DNA of 64,000 nucleotides, taken from positions 21,037-85,036 of the forward strand of contig NZ_VHKL01000012.1 of assembly GCF_007474605.1 (NCBI RefSeq), in the 5' to 3' direction. The translations under genes and the position numbers were made by a program. Under the pieces are notes generated by a model that saw only the letters and a list, made by a program, of their open reading frames with translations, ran no database searches and was not told the DNA's origin. Below, one piece after another: positions 17,130 through 25,555 of the stretch (its first letter is position 1; each line of letters starts with the position of its first letter). The DNA is from Rhodoligotrophos appendicifer (GTDB lineage: Bacteria; Pseudomonadota; Alphaproteobacteria; Rhizobiales; Im1).

Positions 17130-17606
17130 TCAGGCCCCTTCGCCTCGCAGCAATTCGGTGACGTTGATGCGCTGCGGCTTGAACGCCCGCCTCAGCACCT
17201 CGATGCACCGCTCCGGCGCGGAATCGCCGCACATGAACACGTCCAGCGCGGCATAGCCCCGCTCCGGCCAGGTGTGGATCGAGATATGGCTCTCCGCCAG
17301 GACCGCAACCCCGCTCACCCCGCTATTGGGGGTGAAATGATGCAGATGCATGTGCAGCAGCGTGGCCCCGGCCACTTCGACGCAGTCGCGCAAAGTGGCG
17401 TCGATCAACTCGATGTCGTCGATTCCTTCCGCCTCGTGCAGGTCGATGATCAGATGCATCCCGGCGCAGTCGACGCCGTTCTTCGTGATGAAATGGTCCT
17501 TGCGGTCGTCCTCGATCACAGGGCGGCCGTGGGTCGTATCTTCCTTTTGGGCGGTGCTTGGAGCCTCCAAGTCCATCCCCACTTGGAAGAGGGTGTGTGC
17601 GCTCAT
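17130..17606 (-). CDS. speD: S-adenosylmethionine decarboxylase proenzyme
   Basis: SpeD decarboxylates S-adenosylmethionine with a pyruvoyl group made by self-cleavage of the proenzyme. The 158-residue length and the AESHISIHTWPERGYAALD motif identify it; the Ser in SHISIHTWPE is the expected pyruvoyl precursor. FMCGDSAPERC with its conserved Cys follows. The N-terminus has an extra ~35 residues before GVDCAGMHLIIDLHE. ATG 17606 has GGAGG eight bases upstream. It is first in the speD-speE-VOC run, with a candidate promoter about 50 bases upstream. Confidence 0.96.
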   Translation of the reverse strand: MSAHTLFQVGMDLEAPSTAQKEDTTHGRPVIEDDRKDHFITKNGVDCAGMHLIIDLHEAEGIDDIELIDATLRDCVEVAGATLLHMHLHHFTPNSGVSGVAVLAESHISIHTWPERGYAALDVFMCGDSAPERCIEVLRRAFKPQRINVTELLRGEGA

Positions 17607-17661
17607 AGAAGGGCCCTCCCCAACCAGCAGATGAAACCCAGGGGGTCTGGATTGTGGGCGG

Positions 17662-17690
17662 CATATAGCGGTCCCGGGCGTCATAATCAA
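17662..17690 (-). promoter_or_regulatory. Candidate sigma70-type promoter for speD
   Basis: On the minus strand TTGATT (17690-17685), a 17-base spacer and TATATG (17667-17662) give a good -35/-10 pair. The transcript would start near 17655, leaving a leader of about 50 bases before the speD ATG. By-eye prediction. Confidence 0.5.
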
Positions 17691-17886
17691 GATGCGACCG
17701 GCGAGAACTGTGTGGATCATGACCCCGGCTCCGGCTGAACAACCGATCCGGCTCCCGGTTCTGAAAGTGGACTTGACCAATTGCTAAGTTGATCCCGCCC
17801 AGATTTTGGACGAGTTCAACACCGATGAACTAAATCGAGTTTTTTCCTCAACAGATAAAATAAGTATGACCAACTAAGGAAATCGT

Positions 17887-18207
17887 GTGACTGACATTGA
17901 CTATGGCGAGACCTACCACCTGAAGAACAAGGACGGAACGGCGACACTTTATCGCTTCAAACTTGGCTGCGAAGACGCACAGGACGAATTCCCCGGATTC
18001 AGCACCAACATGCCTCTCGGCAAGGATTTCGATCTTGCCGAACCGAAGACGGTTCCAGCCGGCCTGGAACTGGAACCGGTCTTCTGCCGGCGCGGCGAAG
18101 ACGGGTCCTGGCACCAGGCGAACCAGTCGGCAGGGGACATCGGCACCGCCGGGGAGACGTCTCCCGACACCGGTCACGGCACCGGATCCCTCGACCAATT
18201 CTGGTAG
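17887..18207 (+). CDS. Hypothetical 106-residue acidic protein
   Basis: Begins at GTG 17887 with AAGGA six bases upstream, a clear ribosome-binding site. The protein is hydrophilic and acidic, with a compact N-terminal half (TDIDYGETYHLKNKDGTATL, FKLGCEDAQDEFPGF) and two Cys residues, and a Gly/Ser/Thr-rich C-terminus. I recognise no domain. The stretch upstream (17820-17885) is AT-rich for this genome and could carry its promoter. It is followed after about 55 bases by the ABC-F gene on the same strand. Confidence 0.6.
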   Translation: MTDIDYGETYHLKNKDGTATLYRFKLGCEDAQDEFPGFSTNMPLGKDFDLAEPKTVPAGLELEPVFCRRGEDGSWHQANQSAGDIGTAGETSPDTGHGTGSLDQFW

Positions 18208-18263
18208 GCCGCGCACGCCAACGGGCTTGACCTGGGACCGGCTTTCCCCCAGATCAAGCCCCC

Positions 18264-20234
18264 ATGTTGCACATTAACGGCCTCAGCTACCGCATCGACG
18301 GGCGTCTCCTCTTGGACGACGCCACCTGCGCCATCATGCCCGGCCACAAGGTCGGCTTTGTCGGCCGTAACGGCACTGGCAAATCGACCCTGCTCAAGCT
18401 GCTGACCGGCGCCTTGCAGCCCGAGCAGGGCTCCGTCAGCGTGCCGAAGAACGCCCGCATCGGCCAGGTGGCCCAGGAGGCCCCGGGCGGGCCCGAATCC
18501 CTCATCGACGTGGTCCTCGCCGCCGACACCGAGCGTGCAGCGCTCCTGGACGAGGCCGAGCACGCCTCCGATCCCAACCGCATCGCCGAGATCCAGATCC
18601 GCTTGGCCGACATCGATGCCCATGCCGCGCCCGCCCGCGCGGCCATCATCCTCTCCGGCCTGGGCTTTCCCGAGGAGGACCAGAAGCGGCCCTGTTCCGA
18701 CTTCTCCGGTGGCTGGCGCATGCGTGTGGCCCTGGCCGCGGTGCTCTTCGCCCAGCCCGACGTGCTCCTTCTCGACGAGCCCACCAACTATCTCGACCTC
18801 GAGGGCACGCTCTGGCTCCAGAACTTCCTGAAGACCTATCCGGCCACCGTCCTGATCGTCAGCCACGACCGCGACCTCCTGAACGCGGTGCCCGAGCAGA
18901 TCATGCTGCTGGAAGGCCTGAAGCTCACGCTTTATTCCGGCAATTACGACCGCTTCGAGCGCCTCCGCCGGGAGGAGCAGGCCCGCCAGCTGAAGCTGAA
19001 GAAGCGCCAGGACGACGAGCGCAAGCACATGCAGGCCTTTGTCGACCGGTTTCGCTACACCGCCTCCAAGGCGCGCCAGGCCCAGAGCCGTCTGAAGATG
19101 CTGGAGCGCATGGAGCCGGTCTCCGCCATCGTCGACCAGCACGTCGTCCCGTTCCATTTCCCCAAGACCCAGCGCCCGCTCGATCCCCCGCTGATTCGCA
19201 TCGAGGAAGGCTCGGTGGGCTACGAGCCCGGCAAGCCGATCCTGCGCAATCTCGACCTGCGCATCGACACCGACGACCGCATCGCCCTGCTCGGCTCCAA
19301 CGGCAACGGCAAATCCACCTTTGCAAAGCTCATCGCCGGCAAGCTCGGCGTCGAGACCGGTCATATGCGCTATCACAAGCGCATGAATGTCGGCTATTTC
19401 GCCCAGCATCAGGTCGATGCCCTGAACCTTGCCGACACGCCTTACGATTACATGATCAAGCTGATGCCGGATGCGACCATCGCCCAGCGCCGCGCCCGCC
19501 TCGGCTCCTTCGGCTTTGCAGCCCATCTCGCCGACAACAAGATCGCCACTTTGTCCGGCGGCGAGAAGGCGCGTCTCACGCTGATGCTGGCGACCTTTTC
19601 CGGCCCGCATATCCTGCTGCTGGACGAGCCGACGAACCATCTCGACATCGACAGCCGTGCCGCTCTCGTCTCCGCCTTGAACGATTTCGAAGGCGCCGTC
19701 ATCCTGATCAGCCACGACCGCTTCCTGATCGAGGCCTGCGTCGATCGCCTCTGGCTGGTCGCCGACAAGACCGTCACCCCTTACGACGGCGATCTCGACG
19801 ATTACACGAAGCTGGTGCTCGAGCGCTCCCGCGCCGCGCGCAAGGAAAAACGCGAATCCGCTCAGGATGTTGTGGCGGAATCTTCGCAGGGTGAATCCGC
19901 TGCTTCAGAAGTTGAATCACCGAAGGCCCCGGCCGAGCCTCAGCTCACCGCCCAGGAGCGCCGCAAGCGTGACGCCGATGCCAGGGCCCGCCTTGCCCCC
20001 TATCGCCGTCGCATCGAGGTGGCCGAGAAGCGCGTGGCCGAGGTCCAGCGCAAGATCGCCGAAATCGATGAAAAGCTGGCCGACCCGAAGCTCTACGCCA
20101 AGGAAAGCTCCGCCGCCAACCGCCTGGTCCAGGACCGCGGCGTTCTGCTGAAGCAGTTGAAATCCGTGGAGAACGAGTGGCTCGACGCCACCACCGCCCT
20201 GGAAGAGGCCGAATCGAGACTGGCCCTGGCCTGA
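18264..20234 (+). CDS. ABC-F family ATP-binding cassette protein
   Basis: A 656-residue soluble protein with two ABC ATPase domains and no membrane segments, the ABC-F architecture (Uup/YheS type) whose members act on ribosomes. Domain 1 has GRNGTGKSTLLK and FSGGWRMRVAL with VLLLDEPTNYLDLEG. A charged helical linker (the P-site tRNA-interaction motif region) follows around residues 230-290. Domain 2 has GSNGNGKSTFAK, LSGGEKARLTLM and ILLLDEPTNHLDI. The C-terminus has a Pro/Ala-rich hinge and a coiled coil (RRIEVAEKRVAEVQRKIAEI). The conventional YheS/Uup distinction is not settled from sequence alone. A repeat block follows the stop. Confidence 0.93.
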   Translation: MLHINGLSYRIDGRLLLDDATCAIMPGHKVGFVGRNGTGKSTLLKLLTGALQPEQGSVSVPKNARIGQVAQEAPGGPESLIDVVLAADTERAALLDEAEHASDPNRIAEIQIRLADIDAHAAPARAAIILSGLGFPEEDQKRPCSDFSGGWRMRVALAAVLFAQPDVLLLDEPTNYLDLEGTLWLQNFLKTYPATVLIVSHDRDLLNAVPEQIMLLEGLKLTLYSGNYDRFERLRREEQARQLKLKKRQDDERKHMQAFVDRFRYTASKARQAQSRLKMLERMEPVSAIVDQHVVPFHFPKTQRPLDPPLIRIEEGSVGYEPGKPILRNLDLRIDTDDRIALLGSNGNGKSTFAKLIAGKLGVETGHMRYHKRMNVGYFAQHQVDALNLADTPYDYMIKLMPDATIAQRRARLGSFGFAAHLADNKIATLSGGEKARLTLMLATFSGPHILLLDEPTNHLDIDSRAALVSALNDFEGAVILISHDRFLIEACVDRLWLVADKTVTPYDGDLDDYTKLVLERSRAARKEKRESAQDVVAESSQGESAASEVESPKAPAEPQLTAQERRKRDADARARLAPYRRRIEVAEKRVAEVQRKIAEIDEKLADPKLYAKESSAANRLVQDRGVLLKQLKSVENEWLDATTALEEAESRLALA

Positions 20235-20245
20235 CCCGCCACACC

Positions 20246-20403
20246 CGTCATCCCGGCCAAGCGCAGCACAGAGCCGGGACCCCATGCGGCTCGGGGATCC
20301 CGGGTCAACAGTTTAAGGTCGCCGTCATCCCGGCCAAGCGCAGCGCAGAGCCGGGACCCCATGCGGCTCGGGGATCCCGGGTCAAGCCCGGGATGACAGC
20401 CAG
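20246..20403. repeat. Two family A palindromic elements
   Basis: The first copy (from 20247) is truncated in its tail (GGGTCAACAGTTTAAGG replaces the second hairpin); the second (20324-20397, 74 bp) is complete. They fill the gap between the convergent ABC-F and cyclase genes. Confidence 0.88.
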
Positions 20404-20421
20404 AAACTCAAGCCCCGCGCG

Positions 20422-21249
20422 TCAGACCAGCGCCAGCACCCGCGTCGGCCCGCCGGTGGCACCTTTGATCTTCGGCGCGCCGATGACGAGGGTTGCCCCC
20501 GCTGCCGGCACCTGGTCGAGATTGCCCATCGCCTCGATGCCGAAGCGTCCGGCGCCGAGCCAGGCCACATGCACGGCGAAATCCTTCGAGATGCCCCGGT
20601 CCTGGGACAGGGTATCGACGCCGAGCCCGGCGATCTTGCGCTCCAGCATCCATTTCGCCGCGGCGGGTGAGAATCCGGGGAAATGCATGACCCCGCCTTC
20701 GGCCGCATTGCGATACATGTCCGTGCCCAGATGCTTGTCCCAGCCGCTCATCATCACCACGACGGCGCCGTCCGGGATGGCCCCATGCGCCTTTTCCCAG
20801 CGCTCGAGATCGGCCACTTCCACCATCGCATCGGCGTCCTTGGCGGCTTTCTCGCGGATATCGACCACCACCAGGGGCGCGACCAGGGTGTCGACCGCGA
20901 TCTGCGAGACGTCGATCCCGTCATTGATGAAGTGGAGCGGCGCGTCGATATGGGTTCCCGTATGCTCGTCGACGATCCAGCGATTGGTGTTGTAGCCATC
21001 GGAGGCGATCGTTGTCACCGGCTCCAGGGTGAAGCCCTGGGTGCCGCCATAGGTCGGGAAGTCGTCGGTGAGCAGCAAGGTCAGGTCGACCACCTTACTG
21101 AATGCCTTGCCGCCGGCCGCCAGCGCCCCGGCGCCTGCTCCCGAACCGGCCAGGCTCGCCAGGGCGCCCGCTGCGACGACGCTTCCCGACAAGAGCCTGC
21201 GCCGCGACAGACTTTTGGCGACGGCTTCATGGCATCCGGCAACACACAT
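20422..21249 (-). CDS. Cyclase family protein (kynurenine formamidase-like), Tat-exported
   Basis: A 275-residue metal-dependent hydrolase of the cyclase family (PF04199), which includes kynurenine formamidase and other amide or lactone hydrolases. The metal-site signature HTGTHIDAPLHF lies near residue 100, with GLGVDTLSQDRG and the C-terminal APKIKGATGGPTR. The N-terminus carries a twin-arginine signal (SLSRRRLLSG followed by a hydrophobic Ala/Gly stretch) preceded by MCVAGCHEAV, so the enzyme should be folded before export. ATG 21249 has AAGGA upstream. The physiological substrate is unknown. Confidence 0.88.
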   Translation of the reverse strand: MCVAGCHEAVAKSLSRRRLLSGSVVAAGALASLAGSGAGAGALAAGGKAFSKVVDLTLLLTDDFPTYGGTQGFTLEPVTTIASDGYNTNRWIVDEHTGTHIDAPLHFINDGIDVSQIAVDTLVAPLVVVDIREKAAKDADAMVEVADLERWEKAHGAIPDGAVVVMMSGWDKHLGTDMYRNAAEGGVMHFPGFSPAAAKWMLERKIAGLGVDTLSQDRGISKDFAVHVAWLGAGRFGIEAMGNLDQVPAAGATLVIGAPKIKGATGGPTRVLALV

Positions 21250-21436
21250 GGCTTTTTCCTTGGAATGAGGTCTGCGCCGATCCTGCCGCGTCTCCGCCAT
21301 CGCGTCTACTGCGCTGTGATAAACTCGTAAAGCAACTGCTTCCAAAGCGCCGGACCCCGGCGCCTGAATCGGGTAAAGCGCCGGACCGGCCTCTGTTCGA
21401 TCCGGACGAATATCCCTCACCGCTCGAAGGGTCGGA

Positions 21437-21560
21437 TTGTTTTTTCATTGTATAATTTCTATCTCATCTAATACATACAAGTAATAATAGAATTATTATT
21501 GGATTTAACCTTTCTTCAATCAGGAAAATTTACCGTATTCACAGTAGAGATTTGAATATA
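21437..21560. promoter_or_regulatory. AT-rich island with TATAAT and a perfect inverted repeat
   Basis: The 412-base gap between the divergent cyclase and barrel-protein genes contains about 120 bases far richer in A+T than the surroundings. It includes a perfect TATAAT (21451-21456) and the inverted repeat TAATAAT-AGA-ATTATTA (21482-21498). It probably carries the promoter and regulator sites of the gene at 21662. H-NS-like or MucR-type proteins favour such DNA, which is inference here. Confidence 0.5.
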
Positions 21561-21661
21561 TCCGGGAGAGAGCGACACGGGGCCAGCTCGTTAAGTCGGG
21601 TGTGTGGCATCGGTGAAGTCTTCGCATCGCCAACATTTGTGCCGAAATTTTGGAGACCGTC

Positions 21662-22696
21662 ATGAACAGATTCCGTCTGCCGCTATCGGCTGCCCTGCTG
21701 CTCGCGACCCCTGGCTTGAGCCTTGCGGCCGACGCGTTGCTCCCGCCCAGCGTGGCGCCGGTCGCCGATTATGTGACCGAGATGACCATGCCCAGCTATC
21801 CCGACCCGGTCTATCCGCCCTCGGTCTACGCGACCATCGGCGGTGGCTTTGCCTGGATGAAGGCGCCGCAGATGAACATGATCAGCGCCACCACGGGCGG
21901 GACCGTCGATTTGTTCACGCCCAAGAGCTATGAAGGCTTCTACGGCACGGCGTCGATTGGCTGGAAGGCGCCCGCCAACTCGACCGGCTTCATTTCCGCG
22001 CTCGAATCCTATGGCCGCTTCACCGCCTATGGCCATTCCAAGGATTTCACCGGCAACCACTCATTCTTCCTGCCGGTCCCGGGCGCCGGCGGCTCCCTGA
22101 ACCTCACCACCGACATCGAGGCGAGCCAGAGCCAGATCCTTTCCGAGTTCGGCGTCCGCGCCAAGGGGACCTCTCTTCTCGGCGCCATGGGCAGCAGGTC
22201 CTTCACCTTCAACATCGAGCCCTATCTGGCCAATTTCCAACAATCCACCGATGGGTTCGGCAGAGCCACCACCCCCGTGGTGGGCTCCATGAGCCGCACC
22301 ACCGATGTGAGCGCCTGGGCACCGGGCATCAACTTGGCGGCCGAGGCGACCATTCCCTTGGCCGACAGCACCTATGCCGTCATCAAGGGCTATGGCGGCT
22401 TCTACGGCCTCATGGCGAAGGGGCGCTACGATATGGCCATCATGCGCACGGCGGTCGCAGATTCGCCCGTCAAATATGCCGACAGCCTGTCGACCCTCGG
22501 CGGCCGGGTCGGTGGCGAGGCCAAGCTCGTGCAGAAGATCATGCCCGGCATGAGTATCGCCGCGGTCGGCGGCATCGATTACTGGACGAAGCTGCCCTAT
22601 GCCAGCATCAATACCGGCTCACCTTTGGGGACTCGCACGGACGACTATCTGTTTCTCAATGTCGGCGCCGAACTCATCTTCGACATCGGCTCCTGA
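21662..22696 (+). CDS. Outer membrane beta-barrel protein, hypothetical
   Basis: A 344-residue exported protein with a signal peptide (LSAALLLATPGLSLAADA). Alternating polar/hydrophobic strands suited to a barrel are frequent (YATIGGGFAWM, FYGTASIGWKAP, YAVIKGYGGFYGL, MSIAAVGGIDYW). The final strand YLFLNVGAELIFDIGS is less canonical than a classical C-terminal Phe signal. No porin family can be named with confidence. ATG 21662 has GGAGA close upstream; three residues earlier there is another in-frame ATG region (21650) with no better site. An intrinsic terminator follows the stop. Confidence 0.75.
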   Translation: MNRFRLPLSAALLLATPGLSLAADALLPPSVAPVADYVTEMTMPSYPDPVYPPSVYATIGGGFAWMKAPQMNMISATTGGTVDLFTPKSYEGFYGTASIGWKAPANSTGFISALESYGRFTAYGHSKDFTGNHSFFLPVPGAGGSLNLTTDIEASQSQILSEFGVRAKGTSLLGAMGSRSFTFNIEPYLANFQQSTDGFGRATTPVVGSMSRTTDVSAWAPGINLAAEATIPLADSTYAVIKGYGGFYGLMAKGRYDMAIMRTAVADSPVKYADSLSTLGGRVGGEAKLVQKIMPGMSIAAVGGIDYWTKLPYASINTGSPLGTRTDDYLFLNVGAELIFDIGS

Positions 22697-22721
22697 TCTT
22701 GACCGTCGTCACGGTCGCCAG

Positions 22722-22762
22722 AGGGGGAGAGGGCGCCGGCGGCGCCTTCTCCCTCCCTTTTT
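22722..22762 (+). terminator. Intrinsic terminator after the barrel-protein gene
   Basis: GGGGGAGAGGGCGCC and GGCGCCTTCTCCCTCC form a strong GC stem with a short loop, followed by a run of T (CTTTTT). It begins about 25 bases after the stop at 22696. It also lies at the 3' end of the convergent GST gene, so it may help insulate the two. Confidence 0.75.
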
Positions 22763-23447
22763 ATCGAAGCGCCGGTGCTTTGCGGCCCATGCCGTCGAAC
22801 AAATCGAGCATCCGTTCGAACCATTCCTCGACCGCCGGATCCTCCACCACCCGTCGCGGGCTCGACACCCGCGGCCATTGCAGGGTGCCGGCGACGATGT
22901 AGTCGGCATAGTCCGGGCTGTCGCCGCCGAGCCATTTCTGCCGCGACAGGGCGAACCGCACGGGAGCGAGCTGGGTCTTGATCATTTCGCGCCGGGCCGT
23001 CTCGTCGCCGCGCGCCGCCTCCAGTGACCCGACCCGCTTCTCGCGCGTCTCGCGGAAATAGGCCTGGTCCTCCGGCTGCAGCCGCTCGAAGATGTCGAGC
23101 ACGATCAGGGGCATGATCGCCGGATGCAGCACCTGGTTGGTCCAGGCTTCGATGAACTTGTACTGTCCCATCCGCCGCGCTCCCGGGCCGAACAGCGCCG
23201 GCTTCTCGGGATAGGCCTCTTCCAGATGGCTGGCGATGGCCCAGCTGTCGCAGACCTCCTTGCTGTCGTCGATGAGGATCGGGACCGTCGGATGGCCGCA
23301 ATGGCCGACCGAACGGATCTGGTGATAGGCCAGCGGCTTGACCTCCGGCTTCAGGCCCTTATGCGCCAGGGCGAATCGGACGCGCCAGCAATAGGGGCTG
23401 AACCGTTCGTCCTGTGCACCGGCCAGCTCGTAGAGTGTGGGCGCCAT
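22761..23447 (-). CDS. Glutathione S-transferase family protein
   Basis: A 228-residue GST. The thioredoxin-like N-terminal domain starts MAPTLYELAG, with the active-site region ERFSPYCWRVRFALAHKGL and the cis-Pro/glutathione motif HPTVPILIDD and EVCDSWAIASHLEE. An all-helical C-terminal domain follows. The SPYCWR motif resembles the beta-etherase (LigE/F)-like and related bacterial GST groups. Substrate unknown. It is followed on the minus strand of the same transcription unit by nothing; upstream, the DUF1737 gene ends 2 bases before its start, so the two are probably co-transcribed. Confidence 0.88.
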   Translation of the reverse strand: MAPTLYELAGAQDERFSPYCWRVRFALAHKGLKPEVKPLAYHQIRSVGHCGHPTVPILIDDSKEVCDSWAIASHLEEAYPEKPALFGPGARRMGQYKFIEAWTNQVLHPAIMPLIVLDIFERLQPEDQAYFRETREKRVGSLEAARGDETARREMIKTQLAPVRFALSRQKWLGGDSPDYADYIVAGTLQWPRVSSPRRVVEDPAVEEWFERMLDLFDGMGRKAPALR

Positions 23448-23449
23448 GA

Positions 23450-23638
23450 TCAGTCTCCCCCTGCGCTGAGTGTATGCGGCAGGATCACCGCCTGGGCGCA
23501 GATCACCCGCGATCCGTCATGGGTGATGGACGGCGCACCGAAGAGCAGATAGCCGTCTTCCAGCGCCTGCGAGACCTTTTCGCAAAACGATCGGTCGTCG
23601 GGACCGGTGAGCAGTCGGTAGTTAAGTTTCTCGGACAT
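23450..23638 (-). CDS. DUF1737 domain-containing small protein
   Basis: A 62-residue protein starting MSEKLNYRLLTGPDD, with FCEKVSQALEDGYLLFG and a short C-terminal strand, the standard DUF1737 pattern. Function unknown; the domain is common as a stand-alone protein in proteobacteria. ATG 23638 is preceded by an ideal GGAGG six bases upstream, which rules out the longer frame to 23749. It lies just upstream of the GST gene on the same strand. Confidence 0.85.
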   Translation of the reverse strand: MSEKLNYRLLTGPDDRSFCEKVSQALEDGYLLFGAPSITHDGSRVICAQAVILPHTLSAGGD

Positions 23639-23761
23639 GGCACCTCCTGGCTGTCTTGGCGGGCACTCTATCGCGTCTGGCGGCCTCTGCCACCTGTCGC
23701 CTTCGATGTCTCTGGCCTTGAACCGTCTACGCTCTTGGCCACGCCTCATTCTGGCCGCAAG

Positions 23762-23780
23762 TTTCTACTTTAGGTAGAAA
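23762..23780. promoter_or_regulatory. Perfect inverted repeat upstream of the SHMT-like gene
   Basis: TTTCTAC-TTTAG-GTAGAAA is a perfect 7-5-7 inverted repeat in the gap between the divergent DUF1737 and SHMT-like genes, 16 bases before the chosen start. It could be an operator or an RNA hairpin. No copy was noticed elsewhere in the window. Confidence 0.45.
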
Positions 23781-23796
23781 AATTGTACTTGACGGT

Positions 23797-25041
23797 TTGA
23801 GTGTCCCGGTGCCCCAGTCCCTGAGTGAGCCTCCCTTGGCCTGTGCCCCTGTCGGCCTGCGTGTCGTCGACCGGCGTCTCTTCGGCCTCTTGTCGCGGGC
23901 GCGCCGCCACGGGCTCGCGACCCTCGATCTGACGACGGCGGCCTGCACCCTGAGCCAGGCGGCCCGCGATGCCCGCCGCCTGGCCCTGGGCGGCCTTCCC
24001 CGGATGCCCGCACTCCTGGATCTGGTCGTATCCCGCGCCGCCGGCATCTTCGGCGCCCCCCATATCCGCCTCTACCCGTCCCTCGCCCAGGCTCACTTCG
24101 CCCTGCTGCTGGCCATCCTCCCGCGCGGTCAGACGGTCCTCAGCCTGAAGCTGCGCGCCGGCGGCTCCGTCACCCACAGCCTCGGCGCCCATTCCGCCGG
24201 CCGCTGGTTCAATGTCGCCCAATACGGCGTCGAGCCCGCGACCGGACAGCCGACGGAGACCGAATTGCGCAGGCTGTGCCTGGCCCATCGCCCCCGCCTC
24301 ATCATCGCCGGCGGCGTCACCTGTCCCCATCGACCGCGATTGCAGCTGCTGCGGGAATTGGCCGACGAGGTCGATGCCGTGCTCGTGGCGGACCTCACCG
24401 ATCATGCCGGCCTCGTGGCGGGTGGGCATCTGCCCTGTCCCTTGGCCGAGGCCCATCTGGTCGTCATGCCGACCAATCGTGAGTTTCGCGGGCCGCCGGG
24501 GGCGCTGATCGCCACCGCCGACATCGATCTCGCCCGCCAGATCGATCTCACCTTGACTGATCAGGGCGATGCCGGCTTGGCGCCCGCCACCGCTTCAGCC
24601 CTGGCGGCCGCCTTTGGCGAGGTGCCAAGCGAGGCCTTCCGCCGCTACATCCAGGGGGTTTCCGAGAATGCGGCGAGCCTCCGCCGGGCGCTCCAGGCCG
24701 AGGGCCTCCTCGTCGCCGGCGGCGACACCTCCATCCTCGTCCTCGATCTGCGGCCTTTGGGACTGGGGGCCGAGCCCGCAGCGACCCTGCTGCGCCGGAT
24801 CGGCCTGAACGCAGACCCGGTCCCGCTGGTCGATGATCCAGCACCCCTGGCCCTGCCTTCGGGGCTGCGCCTCTCCGTGGCCGCCCTGACCGCCCGCGGC
24901 TTCGGGCCCGAGGAGATGGCCGTCACGGCCTCGCTCATCGGTCGCACCCTGCGCTGCCGACAGCCGGGCGCGCGCGAGGCCGAGGCGGCCCTGCGCCGGG
25001 TCGCCGCCGGCCTGGCCCGGCGCTTTCCCCTCGTCAGTTAA
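23797..25041 (+). CDS. Serine hydroxymethyltransferase-like protein lacking the PLP lysine (probable pseudoenzyme)
   Basis: The 414-residue protein aligns along most of GlyA: FGAPHI (GlyA FGADYA), LPRGQTVLSL (LEPGDTVLGM), AGGSVTHS (HGGHLTHG), YGVEP, HRPRLIIAGG, RELADEVDAVLVADL, HAGLVAGG, FRGPPGALIA and a late SGLRLSVAALTARGF. The PLP-binding Lys of the THK motif is Arg here (residue 228, bases 24478-24480; motif TNREFRG). The phosphate-binding Ser-Gly-Ser is lost, the stacking His is Ser124, and the His of DMAH is Asp202. The cofactor-contacting Asp (199) and late substrate Arg are kept. The N-terminal ASEN/YPG region is missing. Start is uncertain: TTG 23797, or GTG 23809. It overlaps holC by four bases tail to tail. 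Confidence 0.8.
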   Translation: MSVPVPQSLSEPPLACAPVGLRVVDRRLFGLLSRARRHGLATLDLTTAACTLSQAARDARRLALGGLPRMPALLDLVVSRAAGIFGAPHIRLYPSLAQAHFALLLAILPRGQTVLSLKLRAGGSVTHSLGAHSAGRWFNVAQYGVEPATGQPTETELRRLCLAHRPRLIIAGGVTCPHRPRLQLLRELADEVDAVLVADLTDHAGLVAGGHLPCPLAEAHLVVMPTNREFRGPPGALIATADIDLARQIDLTLTDQGDAGLAPATASALAAAFGEVPSEAFRRYIQGVSENAASLRRALQAEGLLVAGGDTSILVLDLRPLGLGAEPAATLLRRIGLNADPVPLVDDPAPLALPSGLRLSVAALTARGFGPEEMAVTASLIGRTLRCRQPGAREAEAALRRVAAGLARRFPLVS

Positions 25042-25487
25042 GCCTTGCGCTCCCAGCGCCCTTCGCTCGACTGCTGCCAATAGGTCACGGCATGCCCACG
25101 GGCCTTGGCCTTCGTCCATTCGCCGCGGGCGGCCGCCACCGCCTCCGGATTGCGTCCGTCGAACAGATGCACGACCCGCTCATAGGCGGCGACCTCCTCC
25201 AGGCTGGCCCCGTCCACGAAGAAGCGCACCTGCGCCCCGTTCGGATTGTCGTCGTCCGGCGTCAGCCAGATCGGCTGCTGCTCGGCAAAGCCATCCTTGG
25301 CACTGCCATGCGGCAGGAAACTGTCGTCTTCATAAGTCCACAGCATCACGGTCAGCGCCTCGACCCGCTCCTCGCTGCCCGCCTGCACCACCGCCCGCCA
25401 CCCCCGCTCCAAGGTCTTGGTAAGCAGCATCGGTAGCACCTGTTCGAGATCCTGGCGCTCCAGATGATAGAACAACACCTCCGTCAT
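25038..25487 (-). CDS. holC: DNA polymerase III subunit chi
   Basis: HolC links the clamp loader to single-strand-binding protein at the replication fork. The 149-residue protein starts MTEVLFYHLERQDLEQVLP, followed by LLTKTLERGWRAVVQAGSEER, LWTYEDDSFLPHG and QPIWLTPDDDNPNGA, which is the alphaproteobacterial chi pattern. The C-terminus (TYWQQSSEGRWERKA) is also typical. holC downstream of pepA on the same strand is a familiar pair in Hyphomicrobiales; here a ~485-base repeat-filled gap separates them. Its stop overlaps the SHMT-like gene by four bases. Confidence 0.93.
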   Translation of the reverse strand: MTEVLFYHLERQDLEQVLPMLLTKTLERGWRAVVQAGSEERVEALTVMLWTYEDDSFLPHGSAKDGFAEQQPIWLTPDDDNPNGAQVRFFVDGASLEEVAAYERVVHLFDGRNPEAVAAARGEWTKAKARGHAVTYWQQSSEGRWERKA

Positions 25488-25555
25488 CGCCTCCCGCCCT
25501 CGTCCTCATCCCATGCCCCCACCCCCGCCCTCCCGGACGCGCCCCCTCCTCCACC

